Position numbers and translations under genes: made by a program
Shown: piece by piece, positions 31,775 through 42,293 of the stretch
How the letters are laid out: every line of letters begins with the position of its first letter
How positions within the stretch are numbered: the stretch's first letter is position 1
Source of the DNA: Euborellia annulipes
Taxonomy: Eukaryota; Arthropoda; Insecta; Dermaptera; Anisolabididae
Length of the DNA: 64,000 nucleotides
Direction of reading: 5' to 3'
Assembly: GCA_023213315.1 (NCBI GenBank)
Contig: JAKCPI010005038.1
Span: 29,959 to 93,958, forward strand
The notes under the pieces: model-generated
Database searches by the model: none
What the model was told of the DNA's origin: nothing
What the model saw: the letters and a program-made list of their open reading frames with translations, nothing else

Positions 31775-32640
31775 TTTTATTTTATTTTTTTCTCATTAAA
31801 ACAAACTTTGACCAATCTAATGATCAAATATAAGTAAAATATTTTTATTATATCATATTTGTGTTAATGTAATAGCGGTGTGTAATAAACAAATGCCCGC
31901 GGAATTAAAGGAGACGATTAAAGGATTTAATAATGCTTAATTAAACTTCTGTGTAATGTCATAAACATTCGTATCTCTAGAAAAGAAGAAAAACCGTTTC
32001 GCGAGTTTTTATCATTTTTATATCATTAATGGCGAAACAACTTGAAAACTCTAGTTAGTCATCGTTAATGTTATTAAAATCCTAACAAGTCTCGTTATTC
32101 GCAATGCGTTTTGAATTATGAGGATTTTTTTTTATGTCACTTTGTTGTACTAGTCTTCGAAAATACACTCGTCTACAAAACAAAAAAAACATACCACTTT
32201 ATTTCTTTTTAAGAAAGATTATACTACAATAATAAATCTTAATTTGTTATATATACAGTATTTAATATGAATAAATTCCTAAATAAATTTAACCCTAAGG
32301 AGAGAGGGGGGGGAGGGAGTATATCCCTGGAGCTCTGAATTTTTAAGCTTCTTCCTTAAATTCTAATAATTTTTATATTTTTCTTCTGAGCTTTATTTTC
32401 AAGAAATATTGTCCTCTCAAGGGGCCGAGAAATAAATTGGCTCTTAAAAAAAATATTTTCATAAAATAATTTTTCTCAAGTGCATATATTTGGATTTAAA
32501 ATTTAAATTATTTTTTTTTAGAGTTGGTCCATATTAATATACACCCTCGGATGGCAAGGCTCTTGATGGCTCTGGTTATTATTATAATAGTAATTTTATA
32601 GCGTTGGATAAATGATTTTTCTTATTATATTTTAAATACA
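31775..32640. other. complex island (31840-32160) then AT-rich DNA
   Basis: The island includes AATAAACAAATGCCCGCGG and AGGATTTAATAATGC and has no window repeats or frame. Its homeodomain- and forkhead-like words make it a candidate regulatory element by inference. A G run lies near 32305. Confidence 0.35.
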
Positions 32641-32702
32641 CTAGGTGAAATGTTTCAAGTTTTTTTTTTTTTATTTGGTGAAATAATAATACGCGTTTAT
32701 CC

Positions 32703-32731
32703 GTTTTTCGGCATAACTGCCATCTTCAGAA
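32703..32731 (-). ncRNA. solo hammerhead-like motif
   Basis: Minus strand: CTGAAGA, T, helix II GGCA/TGCC with tetraloop GTTA, GAAAAACG. Box and helix II are clean, but the ACGT helix III is altered and helix I is not obvious next to the core. Confidence 0.4.
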
Positions 32732-32936
32732 ATTTCAACAAGAGTCTATGGTCGTGAGTTTAAATCTAACAATTTGTAAGATTTTTCTTATAGCCTATTA
32801 GTATATTTGTGCAGCCGAATAAACCTATCGAATCTTTTAAATAAATGTTGATTCATTGATTGTTGAGCTATATATTAATACAATGTTAATTAAAATATTT
32901 ATTGGAGATTTATTTATTAAGATGATAGTAATAGGC

Positions 32937-34530
32937 CATGATACAAAAAAACAAGGTATGTCCACTTCGGAGCGAAAACTCGTCCTACTCTGCGCATGAC
33001 GTCACGTGGCGGGCAGATAAGTAAGCTTGCTATGCGGAGTAGAGGGTAAATCACAGTTTTGTTTGCTTATATTAACAGATTTTATGAAAATAAAAACAAA
33101 ACAAATATGATCACTTTTAAATATGTTTATTTTATTAAAAGTGAATTTTATTTTGTAAAAAATAAGTGGGTACAAGCTATTATTTTATAACTATGATAGT
33201 CTAAAAATAAATGAACCCAAAATTATTCATAGTATAGGTATCATTTAATGTATATATGTGATATTTAATGTTAAATATAAAATTAAAATTACTTAATATT
33301 AAAAATGTATTATAGAAATTTTTTTATTTTCTTTGTACTTGATTTATGACAAAGATTTTTTGCAAAAGTTCCCGATTAATTTTTCGTATTCTAATATACC
33401 TCCGTACTTTTATATAATATTTTAAAATTTCTATAGAGATATATATCTTCATTATGCTTAGTTTTGCTATGAATTTAATTAGCTAAATCCGTTATTATAT
33501 CAATATATTATTGTTTTTATTGAAATTATCTCCATGAAACTTTAGAAACAAATCATCTGCAACTGTAATAATTGAATATAAATTTTCAATTGGATAACTT
33601 AAATGTCCTTTATAGGAACCGGCCGAAATTCGGTTTCGGCCAAAAATTAGCCGAAACTTTCGGCCGGCCGAAACCTGAGTCTGAAAAGATGGGATGAGAA
33701 TCGCACGCAAAAAAAAAAATATATATAATAAATAAATAAATAAAAAAGGACAAATGATTTGCACTTGAGGAAAAAATTTTCCCGCAAGGCGGAAAACTTA
33801 AGAGTCCGCAAAAAGGAGAAAGGTTCCGCGGGCCCCCCTCAGAAAAAATTTCTATATACGCCCCTGATAGTAAATACAAGTTTCGGTTTCGGTTACGGTT
33901 TCGGCCGAAACTAAGATTGAGGTAGAAATTCGGTTTCGGTTTCGGCTGAAAATCTTGTTTCGGTCGGACCCTAGTCCTTTAGATATAAATAATATCCAGT
34001 TTAAAGTTTCATTTATTTTATCAAATTTCTTTAAATTATTGCCAAGAAATGAATATTTTTATCTAAATCGATATACTATATATCCAGCTAAATTCTCACT
34101 GTATTTAAATATGGTAATAAAATTATTGTTAAAATAATAATTTTTGATTATTTTTTTGGAAAGAAAAACACTTACTATTTTTAACATTAATCTTATCATC
34201 CCTGCCGCAGGCATTTGTCCATAATTTACATAAAGTTTCATACTTTGGAAATCTATGATATTCCCGATGTTTTTTTACTAAAATTACTACACCCATAAAC
34301 TGCAGAGTACGGCATTTTGACTTCACAGTTCAACAATGCATTTAGTAGTATGTAAATATCTGTGGTAGTATCTGTATGCCACGTGCCACGTTTCACAGTG
34401 AGCTAGAGTTAGGGAGAAGTGTATTTGTATCATAGTCTGCCTGCCATGTCTGCCTGCCACGTGACGTCACAGTGAGCTAGAGTGAGAGGGAAGATGTGCG
34501 CGTGGCTATACCTTGTTTTCTTGTATCATG
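32937..34530. mobile_element. P-like or MULE-like non-autonomous element with 9-bp target duplication
   Basis: The left end is CATGATACAAAAAAACAAGG and the right end is the complement of CATGATACAAGAAAACAAGG. GTAATAGGC occurs immediately outside both (32928-32936 and 34531-34539). The end regions stay related for about 90 bp and both contain TGACGTCACGTGGC. CATGAT starts and an AAGGT box resemble the known P-element termini, whose duplication is 8 bp; 9 bp would suit a MULE. The interior is AT-rich without a transposase frame and hosts a nested hAT-like element at 33613-33973. Confidence 0.75.
33613..33973. mobile_element. hAT-like element nested in the 32937-34530 element
   Basis: Ends TAGGAACCGGCCGAAA and TTTCGGTCGGACCCTA are inverted repeats, with GTCCTTTA flanking at 33605-33612 and 33974-33981. 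The subterminal region is made of GGTTTCGG/CCGAAACC words. A GGCCCCCCTCAG...CGCCCCTG scrap inside may be another, older hAT-like end. Confidence 0.85.
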
Positions 34531-34539
34531 GTAATAGGC

Positions 34540-34744
34540 TACAGTATATTCAATACTCACACCCAGTATAGAAATCCTATATTTTGTTATCAGCAAATAA
34601 ATTTTTTAAAAACGTTTAAGCTATAAAAATTTTCGAAAGCAAGAGACCTGGTGGATTCCCAGGACCCCATTAAAAAAAAAAATCTAAAGCAAAGTTCTCG
34701 GCGGACCTGTCTGTCCCTTATACTAGTTTTTATTTATATTCCTG
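34540..34744. other. spacer with scraps
   Basis: AT-rich, then short GC-richer phrases (GGTGGATTCCCAGGACCCC, GGCGGACC). No gene. Confidence 0.35.
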
Positions 34745-34979
34745 ATTAAAAATGATCGAGGGATACACACGCCCGCAGCAGGTCTGCATAGTGAACCTTG
34801 AGGGACACACAGGGATACACACGCCCGCACCAGGGACGCACAGGGATACACATGCCCGCACCAGGGACACACAGAGATACACAAGCCCGCACCAGGGACA
34901 CACATTTTTCTTCTGGTGACTTTCGATCTACTGCGTGTGTCCCTGGTGCGGGCGTGGGTATCCCTTGATCATTTTTAAT
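34745..34979. mobile_element. small inverted-repeat element holding a 31-bp minisatellite
   Basis: ATTAAAAATGATCGAGGGAT on the left is matched by its complement on the right. Inside, a 31-bp unit (AGGGACACACAGGGATACAC and then ACGCCCGCACC) repeats about three and a half times from 34810, and one inverted unit lies near 34938-34968. Minus-strand frames here are repeat artefacts. Confidence 0.7.
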
Positions 34980-34984
34980 AATTT

Positions 34985-36235
34985 TTACTCGGGTTTAATT
35001 ATGTTTTAAATTCATGCTTTTATAAAAATATTCAATTAAATTAAAAATATTAGAGAGCAGTTTTGAAAAAATTGATAAGATAATATTATATTAAATACCA
35101 AATAAACTAAAAAAATCATTAAGTACTTTCGAAACTAATTTTAAAAGACTAGTGGATTTTTCGTTCATTATATTTTTTCTTTTTTTATGATTATTTTTAG
35201 ATCGCGATAAAAAAAAAAGGAAAAATCCTTCGCCATTATTGGCTTGAGTTCGTAAACAGCTTTTTCGGTGATTAAAAAGTCCGGAACTTCGGAAATGAGT
35301 TGGATCTTAAAGCGAATTCAAGATGGAAGCTGAGAACACGAGGATAGTTTTAAAAACTTGAAAATAGATTAGATTTACTTAATGCATAAAAAAAAAAAAA
35401 AAAAAAATTAAAAATAGAGAGTCTATTCAGTTATAAAAAAAAAAAAAAAAACTTTTCAAAGTGAAATCAAATTTGAATTTAGAATAATTTTCAACTTTCT
35501 CAATAGGATCATCATCGCTTCCAATTTCGATTTCGTTAAAGGGAGGAGAGAATAAGTAACCAATAGAAAGAATGGAAAGAGAGGAAAATATGCAAAATAT
35601 TAAAGGATTTTTTTTTTATTTTTTTGAACTGTTTGTTTGAGAAGACCTTGGATAGGGAGAGAGCCAACCCCCTCGGGCATCGCTCACGGTCCATTACCTT
35701 TCGATTGCGTACCTTGGATTAATAAGCGTAGCAATGGGGGAAAAAAAAATTATAATAAATAAATAAAAAAAAAAATTCGTTGCCTTATCGGCTTTTAAAC
35801 AAACGATTCTCTTTCAAAAGCGGATTTATCTTTAAACGTAGCCTCTATATATATATTGAATTTCTTAAAATGCTCCATTTGTATTGATTTTTAAATTAGA
35901 CCGTTTTACAAAATGAAAAAAAGAAGAAAAGAAAGAGAGAAAAAAAAATGAAAGAAAGATATTCATTTAACAAAAAAAAAATTTTCTCAATATGGAACAA
36001 TAGAATAAAAATTGTAATTTTTTCAATAGATTATTAAATTTAAAAATTTAAATGAATAAAAGAATATTCAACGTTTTCCAGTGAGAAAGCAGAGAGTGGA
36101 AAAAAATAGATTTTCCTAGTCATATAAATAATATATCAAGATCCTGGAAAGCTTCCCTAATGTATCAAGAGCTTGAGAGAGGCACAGACTAACTAAGCAT
36201 CGTAAATTAATAAGCTTATGTACGGATAAAAAATT
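34985..36235. other. AT-rich DNA with two complex islands
   Basis: Islands at about 35225-35345 and 35505-35735 have mixed composition, for example CGATTGCGTACCTTGG, and no repeat relatives or frame. Poly-A tracts lie near 35390-35407 and 35435-35450. Regulatory function is inferred only. Confidence 0.35.
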
Positions 36236-36239
36236 ATGG

Positions 36240-37140
36240 GTGTGCTTAAAACCGCACTAACTTAGTGAAAACTGGAGGATTACTACTGGAGATTACAATC
36301 TATGTTATGTTAGGCCTATTATTATTTGGAAGATTAAATTATTTTCAAATATATATTAATTATTCTTACATAAAACATTTTTTTAAACACACCTATAACT
36401 TTATAAATTGTGGATGTCGAACTCAAGAAATTCTGACGAGCGTGTTGTTTACTAATCGGACTCATTCACTCCCCAGGAAAAATTCTGTACTCGATGAGAT
36501 CAAAAAAGCTTACCCTTAAAAAAAAGAATTTACTGCATTAATTAGTTATTATACCGTATAAAGGGAATATAAACTTATAGCCTATGTTACTTGTTTCAAT
36601 TTATTTTATTGACTTTACTAGGTGTGTCATCTTCAGAAGTTTGCCAGAATCTTCTGAAGCACACCAAACGTTTTGTCCAAAAGCAAAACGGTTTGCCCAA
36701 CCCCAACCCCCCCCGTTCGGGCAAAAATGGCAAAACTTTTTTTATTTGTGTTCTTGTTTTTTCTTCCTGTGTGTGGGCCCCTAAAAAAAGAAAAAATTTT
36801 GGGTTTAAAAATTTTATTTTTTTTTTTTGTGGGTTGCCTCTCGTGTTTATGTATTATAAATTTAATAATTTTTTTTTTTTTTTTTTTTTTTTTTTTCCTT
36901 TTTTTTTTTTATTTTTGGGGGGAGGTTTTTTAATTGTGCCTGATTATGCAAAGTGATATTTTGTTTTATTAATCAAGTATTTAAAATTTTAATTTTTTTT
37001 TTTAATTTTTATTTAACAATCGTCTCTTGAGTAATGTTAAATAAGAATTAGGTTTGACTGTTTCGTCTCAAAAAATTTTCGATCCCCAAACTTTTTCGTT
37101 TTATCTCCTTGGAGGATAGGCCGCCATATTTACGATTCAC
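36240..37140. other. AT-rich DNA with long T runs and an element fragment
   Basis: CACACCAAACGTTTTGTCC at about 36661 is a fragment of the GCACACC repeat (29930, 38443), next to a hairpin CTTCAGAAG...CTTCTGAAG at 36630-36660. T runs at about 36815-36912 produce spurious poly-F frames. The 84-codon frame at 36265 has no domain. Confidence 0.5.
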
Positions 37141-37159
37141 TAATGAATTTTTACTTTCT

Positions 37160-37387
37160 TTGCTCAGGGGCCTACATTTTGTGGGTACGTGGATGGCGAC
37201 CACGAGCTACCCGAGCTGGGACTGACAGTCCTTCTGTTCTTTACATGTCGGTCCCTTCCTTCTTTCTGTATCAACAGGCGTCAGACCGTGCCTGTTCTAT
37301 TTCTTCCGGTTGCAAAAAAACAAAAAAAAAACATTCAACCGACCCCGCACTGCGGGAATAAGGCTAAGAAAGTAGAAGGAAAAGAAG
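37160..37387 (+). mobile_element. GAA-tailed SINE (family G) with 18-bp target duplication
   Basis: Head GCTCAGGGGCCTACATTTTG to an AAAGAAG tail. AATGAATTTTTACTTTCT lies exactly at 37142-37159 and 37388-37405, fixing both ends. Frames through it are SINE-derived. Confidence 0.9.
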
Positions 37388-37409
37388 AATGAATTTTTAC
37401 TTTCTCTTA

Positions 37410-38440
37410 TTCTATTTTAAAGTAAACTTCAATGCAATTTAAAAAATTTGCTCTAGAACTAAGAGATAATTACACAAAAAGAGAGTTGGTCAGTTGGGCT
37501 GCCTACCTTCCAACAAGCAAACGCGAATTTATACAGTCCATGGAATTGTAATAATCACAAACAAGACCTTTAGCAAAACAAAAATTCCATAATATACACC
37601 AAAAATAGACTACTAACGGATAATTTTTTCTTTTATTAGGACTTTTAATTGTTTTTACATTAATTAAGCCTAATTCTCTTTCCAAAAGAAAAAATGTTAT
37701 TTACATTTTTTTCTAAAACAAAAATATATGCAAATTATATAATATTTTCTCTCTCTCTCTCTGTATGTTTCAAATGAAAATCATCAATTAATTTACAACT
37801 TTAATAGAATAAATCGAGATGGAGAGAAACTCAAAAGCTTCTCTTGTATATTTAATTCAAATTTCGCTTTGAAATATACTTGGAATAGATGTAACTATAG
37901 ATTATGCATCAATCCAATGTACAAGTAGAAATGTATTTCTATTAATGAATGCATTTAAACATAATTCATTGTAAATTGAAAACGCTAGTACGATACGTTC
38001 TTTTCGAATTGCTTTAATCCGGTTGGGTTTTATTTGACATTTTTCATTTTTTTTTGTTATATACCTAAATAAAAAAAATCATATTATCGATTGATTTTTT
38101 TTTAACTCATTCCCATTCTCCCTTTTGGAGAATATTGAATACAGGGTTAAAACAATGCGAGGAAAAAATTGGATATTTGAGATGGTTGGCTAAAAAAGAT
38201 CAAATGAAAATTCAAACAGAAATTTTTTTTTGCCTGCTAAAAAAAAAAAAAAATAAAAACAAAGCTCACATCAAAAAAAAAATTCTTTTGTTTAGTATGT
38301 TCATAATTTTAATTATTTATTTTAATAATTATTAACTCGTGGAAATTTTAATTTTTACACTCTTTTTTAAAAATATGAGATTTTTTAAGACTGGGCGGTC
38401 ATTTTCTCCTCTCTTAAAGGCAATTGGGAATTATTTTAAG
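37410..38440. other. AT-rich DNA, no gene seen
   Basis: Includes a CT repeat at about 37748-37762 and A runs near 38235. Nothing further recognised. Confidence 0.45.
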
Positions 38441-38442
38441 CT

Positions 38443-39040
38443 GGACGCACACCAAATGAGCAAACATTTTTGACGAATCGTGCTTAAAACTGTTTTGTTT
38501 TCAATGCTTTTAATCTGGGTCAACGCACACTGATTAAGCAAAACCAAAAAAACACAAATGAGCATGATTCGACATCAATGAGTAAAATGTTTTGTCATTG
38601 AGCGTTTTTGCTTAATCGGTGTGCGTTGACATGTTTTGTCATTGAGCAAATTTCAAGTTGAATTATGAATTATGTATAATTTGAAAAATTTGGGAGGGGG
38701 GAAGGGAGCCTCCCCCTCCCCGCTTCATTTATAAAATTTTGGAGTGTATTGCTGAATGACAAAACATTTTGCTTAATCGGCGTGCGTTGGCATTGAGCAA
38801 AATGTTTTAATCTTGGACAAAATGTTGTGTCATTGAGCAAATTTCAAATTTCAAGATCATGGGCGTACCCAGCGAGGGGCAGGGGGCAGTTGTCCCCCCC
38901 CCTAGAAGCAAGAAAAAAAATTAAATCTTTATAAAGCGATTAAACGTTTTCGGGGCCGGGCCCCCCGCTCCCTCTTCATTTATAAAATTTTTGAGGATAT
39001 TGCTCAATGGCAAAACATTTTGCTTAATCGGTGTGCGTCC
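38443..39040. mobile_element. repeat built from GCACACC words, long copy
   Basis: Begins GGACGCACACCAAATGAGC and ends with AATCGGTGTGCGTCC, so short terminal inverted repeats are present. Internally, TCATTTATAAAATTTT followed by GCAAAACATTTTGC-like phrases occurs twice (about 38725-38790 and 38976-39040), a tandem duplication of about 250 bp. A hAT-like scrap (GGGCGTACCCAGCGAGGGG) and C runs sit at 38862-38965. No clear target duplication. Confidence 0.65.
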
Positions 39041-39044
39041 TTCA

Positions 39045-39980
39045 AATTTTTGAATTTCCATATTAATATATAAATAATAAATAAAATTTTGCTTATATTT
39101 AATTATTAATTTAACTTGCACTTATTTAAATTCATCCATGCATTTACACTTGTATTTATTTACTTACTTAATATTACTACTTTTAAAATTTGTCTTTTCT
39201 AAAGACTGTTTATTTATTTGATTTACTACAAGCATAAAACAATCCCCTGTTATTCTAGACATAGTACGAAAAAAATACAAAGCCCGTATGCGCGTTTTAG
39301 GCAAATGTCGCCCCTCCAAAGTTTGTTTAGTCTCTTATTTACTTGGCCAGAATAATCACACAAAGCGTTCTAAATAAACCTTTGTTTAGAAACCATATAT
39401 TATTTATTATCTTTATCTAATACTTTTCAATTAAAAATCTAATTAATTTTTTTATTTAGAAGAATTATAAATTTTACAAATTTTTATCTCATAGGTCATT
39501 TGCCTTTATTAAAAATTTCTTTGAAAAGAAAAAAAAATTTTTTTTTGTTAATTTGAAGGAAAATTTCACAAAGTTGACAATAGAATTGTTGTCATCAAAA
39601 ACAAATTCTCATATATTTGTTTGTATAATTAGACCTATATATATACATACATAACAAAAGTTATAAATAACTGTATTTATAATTTATATTAATTATCAAC
39701 AATTATTATTCAAATTCACTTCATTATTTTACTCAAAATTCTCTAAAGTTTAATAAGTTAATTATTTTGGGTCTCTGTATGTGAGCGCAACTTTTTTCCC
39801 CCCAATTTTCTCTTCCGGTAATTTTCATTAAAATTAAACAAATAGGCCTATGTTAATTCATAAAAGTAAAAATTTGTTAATTCAGATATTTTGAAGACTC
39901 AATCGATTTCTGGTCAAATCCATTGATGAGATTAAAACAAAACCAGAGTATTGTGTCGATATATATTAAGTCGCGAGAGG
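39045..39980. other. AT-rich DNA
   Basis: One variant of the AACAGTCCCCTGT word is at 39240. No gene or other repeat recognised. Confidence 0.4.
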
Positions 39981-39986
39981 GAAATT

Positions 39987-40155
39987 TATATAATTCCAAT
40001 ATTTATTAATTCATATACCCGAAAAAAGTAAGGGTGTTCTGCCGGGAGTTGAACCACGGATCCTTCAATTTGTACTGGGAGTGCTTTTACCACTAGACCA
40101 CAGCACGGCTTTACTTTTTTCGGGTATATGAATTAATAAATATTGGAATTATATA
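39987..40155. mobile_element. inverted-repeat element enclosing a tRNA-like sequence
   Basis: Perfect 45-bp arms (39987-40031 and 40111-40155) flank a 79-bp centre. On the minus strand the centre has an A-box-like GGTCTAGTGGTAAAAGC and a B-box-like GGTTCAACTCC at tRNA-like spacing. A transcript of the whole would present the tRNA-like part as the loop of a long hairpin. Confidence 0.75.
40032..40110 (-). pseudogene. tRNA-like sequence (not a confident tRNA gene)
   Basis: Pol III A and B boxes are present, but the acceptor and T stems pair poorly, so I read it as a tRNA-derived relic or SINE head and not a working tRNA. The GTGGTCTAGTGG word is like that of Glu, Asp or Gly tRNAs in general. 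Confidence 0.5.
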
Positions 40156-40189
40156 AAAAAATAATTGATTTTTGAATTTTAATCAAAAT

Positions 40190-40420
40190 CGTTAGAGCAA
40201 ATTATGAGAAAATAGAAATAAAACTGAAAAAGTACATCAGTAAAGTACTAGTACTTTTAGCTAGATTTTGTTTAAAAGCTTATTTTCACGCTCTAGGGAA
40301 GGATATAACTTAAATATAAAATTTCAGCCTCGTAGTTCAATTCCTTCATACTTAAAAAGTGTATATACATCAAAATCTCGACATTGAATTTTTGACATGA
40401 CATATATATAGGCAAGAGAA
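40190..40420 (-). mobile_element. element B, 5' half, minus strand
   Basis: Carries TACTAGTACTTT in reverse context, the CTCTAGGG block, TATATACATCAAAATCTCGA and the AGAGAAA end. The hairpin end is missing. Confidence 0.65.
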
Positions 40421-40424
40421 ACTA

Positions 40425-40915
40425 ATATTTGCTAATTAGGCCCTATTAATATTATTTTTTCTAACATTAAAATGATTCAAAAAGCCTATGTTTATCAAAA
40501 ATTTTTAAATAAAATTATTATTTCTTACTACTGGTATTTAAGTTACGCTGTTGAAAGGTGTATTCGAACTAGTAGGAGTTACTAAGTTCGAAAATTTCAA
40601 TTTCTCAAACCCACATCCATTAAATATTATTATTAATAGAATGTTTTAAGGAAATGAGAAGTCCTTTGCCAACTTAGGGCTTGTAATGAGATTGGACTTG
40701 TACTTTATATGTAGCTTATATTGCTTATAAGATGAGTAATTTATTATACCCTTTAATGATCTCTCTGGTTTTTAATGAAATACCAGATTATAATTTATTC
40801 AAGTAAGGGCAAAATTTTATTAAATTCTTAAGAATTATTTTTTTCTACCTCTATAATCTGCGAGTTATTTTTATCACATATTGTGGAATAAATTTTCACT
40901 TCCCCAATCTATTAT
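40425..40915. other. AT-rich spacer
   Basis: No feature recognised. Confidence 0.4.
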
Positions 40916-40920
40916 TATCT

Positions 40921-41131
40921 TACACTCACATTCACACACACATACACACAATCTTTTCGGTAACTTAGGCCATATAAAACTGTGAACAATAACCGTATTT
41001 TATAATATATATTTATTTGGGGTCTTATTTAAGTCATTTGGTATTCAAATGGCTTAAATAAAAACATCGGATTACCTGGGATCCGAAGCTGCGATCCTTG
41101 GTATACAAGGCAGACCTAACCTCTAACCAAG
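40921..41131 (-). mobile_element. tRNA-derived SINE, minus strand
   Basis: From the tail (CACTCACATTCACACACAC, TAGGCCATATAAAACTGTG) through ATTTAAGTCATTTGG and its hairpin partner to the B box (GGATCCGAAGCTGCGATCC) and the CTTGGTATACAAGGC head. Essentially full length. Confidence 0.8.
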
Positions 41132-41139
41132 CCAAAAAA

Positions 41140-41595
41140 TGTAGTTCTAATTTTGCTCTTTCTGTATTTTACTTTCTCTTACCCTATATATGAAATATAT
41201 ATTTTTTTTTGTCATTAATTTGATTATTTTGTTACCAAAACTTTATTAAATGGTTTCGATCTTGAGTATTATCCACACTATAAATTTTATCACAAAAAAA
41301 AAATGGTAGCCTACTTTTTGCTTAATAGAAGTTCTTTTAGTTTTTGAGCTTAGTTAGATGATAACTGATTTATTGAGATGAGGTGAAAGCTTTACCTCTG
41401 CTCTAAAGATTAGAACAAATAAAAATAAAAATAATTATTTTACCAAAAAGTGGATAAATCATATATTTTTAGTATAAAAAAATATATTTGATTTATTATT
41501 TAAATACAATATTTTAATTAAAATATCAGATATAGATTCTTTTGTTGTAATAAATATATAATATCCTATTATAATGATAAATTTATTTTCTTTTG
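41140..41595. other. AT-rich spacer
   Basis: A scrap resembling the element B 5' end (ACTTTCTCTTACC at 41170) is followed by unrelated AT-rich DNA. Confidence 0.4.
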
Positions 41596-41599
41596 ATTT

Positions 41600-41995
41600 A
41601 TTTGCCATTGGTCATAGATCAAAGGGCTTTCAGAAGGGTGATGTCCACTCCCTTGATATTAGCTTCCCCGCTTTCTATCTCTCTTCCTCAATCTATATAT
41701 ATATATAGAATGCAATATGTCACTGGTTTATGGAAATGCGTGCGAATGCGAGGTCCCTGGGTTTAAGGGTTGAAGGGTTGGCGACAGTCAGTCGACTGGC
41801 AATTGAATTAAAGCCCTTCTTGGTGCAATCATCATCACTTTTATCGCTTTTAATAAGACACGAAGAGAGAAGGAAGGGACATAAATGAAATATGCCGAAT
41901 AACGAACGGGTGTGAGGGGGGTGGGAATCACCCCACACAATTCCTTCGTGCGCTTGCTTTAATATCGGCGATTATTTGCTGCATAAAAGTCTATA
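41600..41995. other. complex island, candidate regulatory DNA
   Basis: The longest repeat-free, mixed-composition stretch in this part. It includes TGGAAATGCGTGCGAATGCG, TTTTATCGCTTTTAATAAG and ATTTGCTGCATAAAAGTC. Homeodomain-type words (TTTATCGC, TTTAATAA) cluster. The 72-codon minus frame at 41720 has no domain. Conserved enhancer is my favoured guess; untested. Confidence 0.35.
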
Positions 41996-42293
41996 AAAGA
42001 AGGTACTTGAAGAGAAAAATGATTGAAATTGTCGGTATTAATTAAAATAGATTCACGTTGAATTATATTAGAGCTATTAGAAAAAGAATGTGATATTTCA
42101 TTTTCAGATTTTAATTCCATTCATTCTTTGTGATTTGAAATTAATAACCTCTATATTTTAATCTTCTGCATTATTATAAATTTTATATATAATAACAAAG
42201 GGAGATTTTATGAAAATTAATCACACAATAGATCTATTTTTCGCGACCACAAAATTGCAAAAATGAATTTGAATGTGTGTGTATGGGGGTGAA

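Noticed and set aside
32990..33020. Stand-alone gene promoter with CRE and E-box
   Set aside because: The same words recur inverted at 34455 as part of the terminal repeats of the 32937-34530 element, so a transposon origin is more likely.
33880..33960. Telomere-like or satellite GGTTTCGG array
   Set aside because: The words are the subterminal part of a hAT-like element with readable ends and target duplication.
34810..34910. CRISPR-like short repeats
   Set aside because: Contiguous 31-bp tandem units with no spacers: a minisatellite.
36591..36956. 121-codon frame
   Set aside because: Its second half is a translated T run (poly-F) and its first half crosses a repeat fragment.
40032..40110. 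Functional tRNA gene
   Set aside because: Pol III boxes are present but the acceptor and T stems do not pair well, and it lies inside a mobile inverted repeat.
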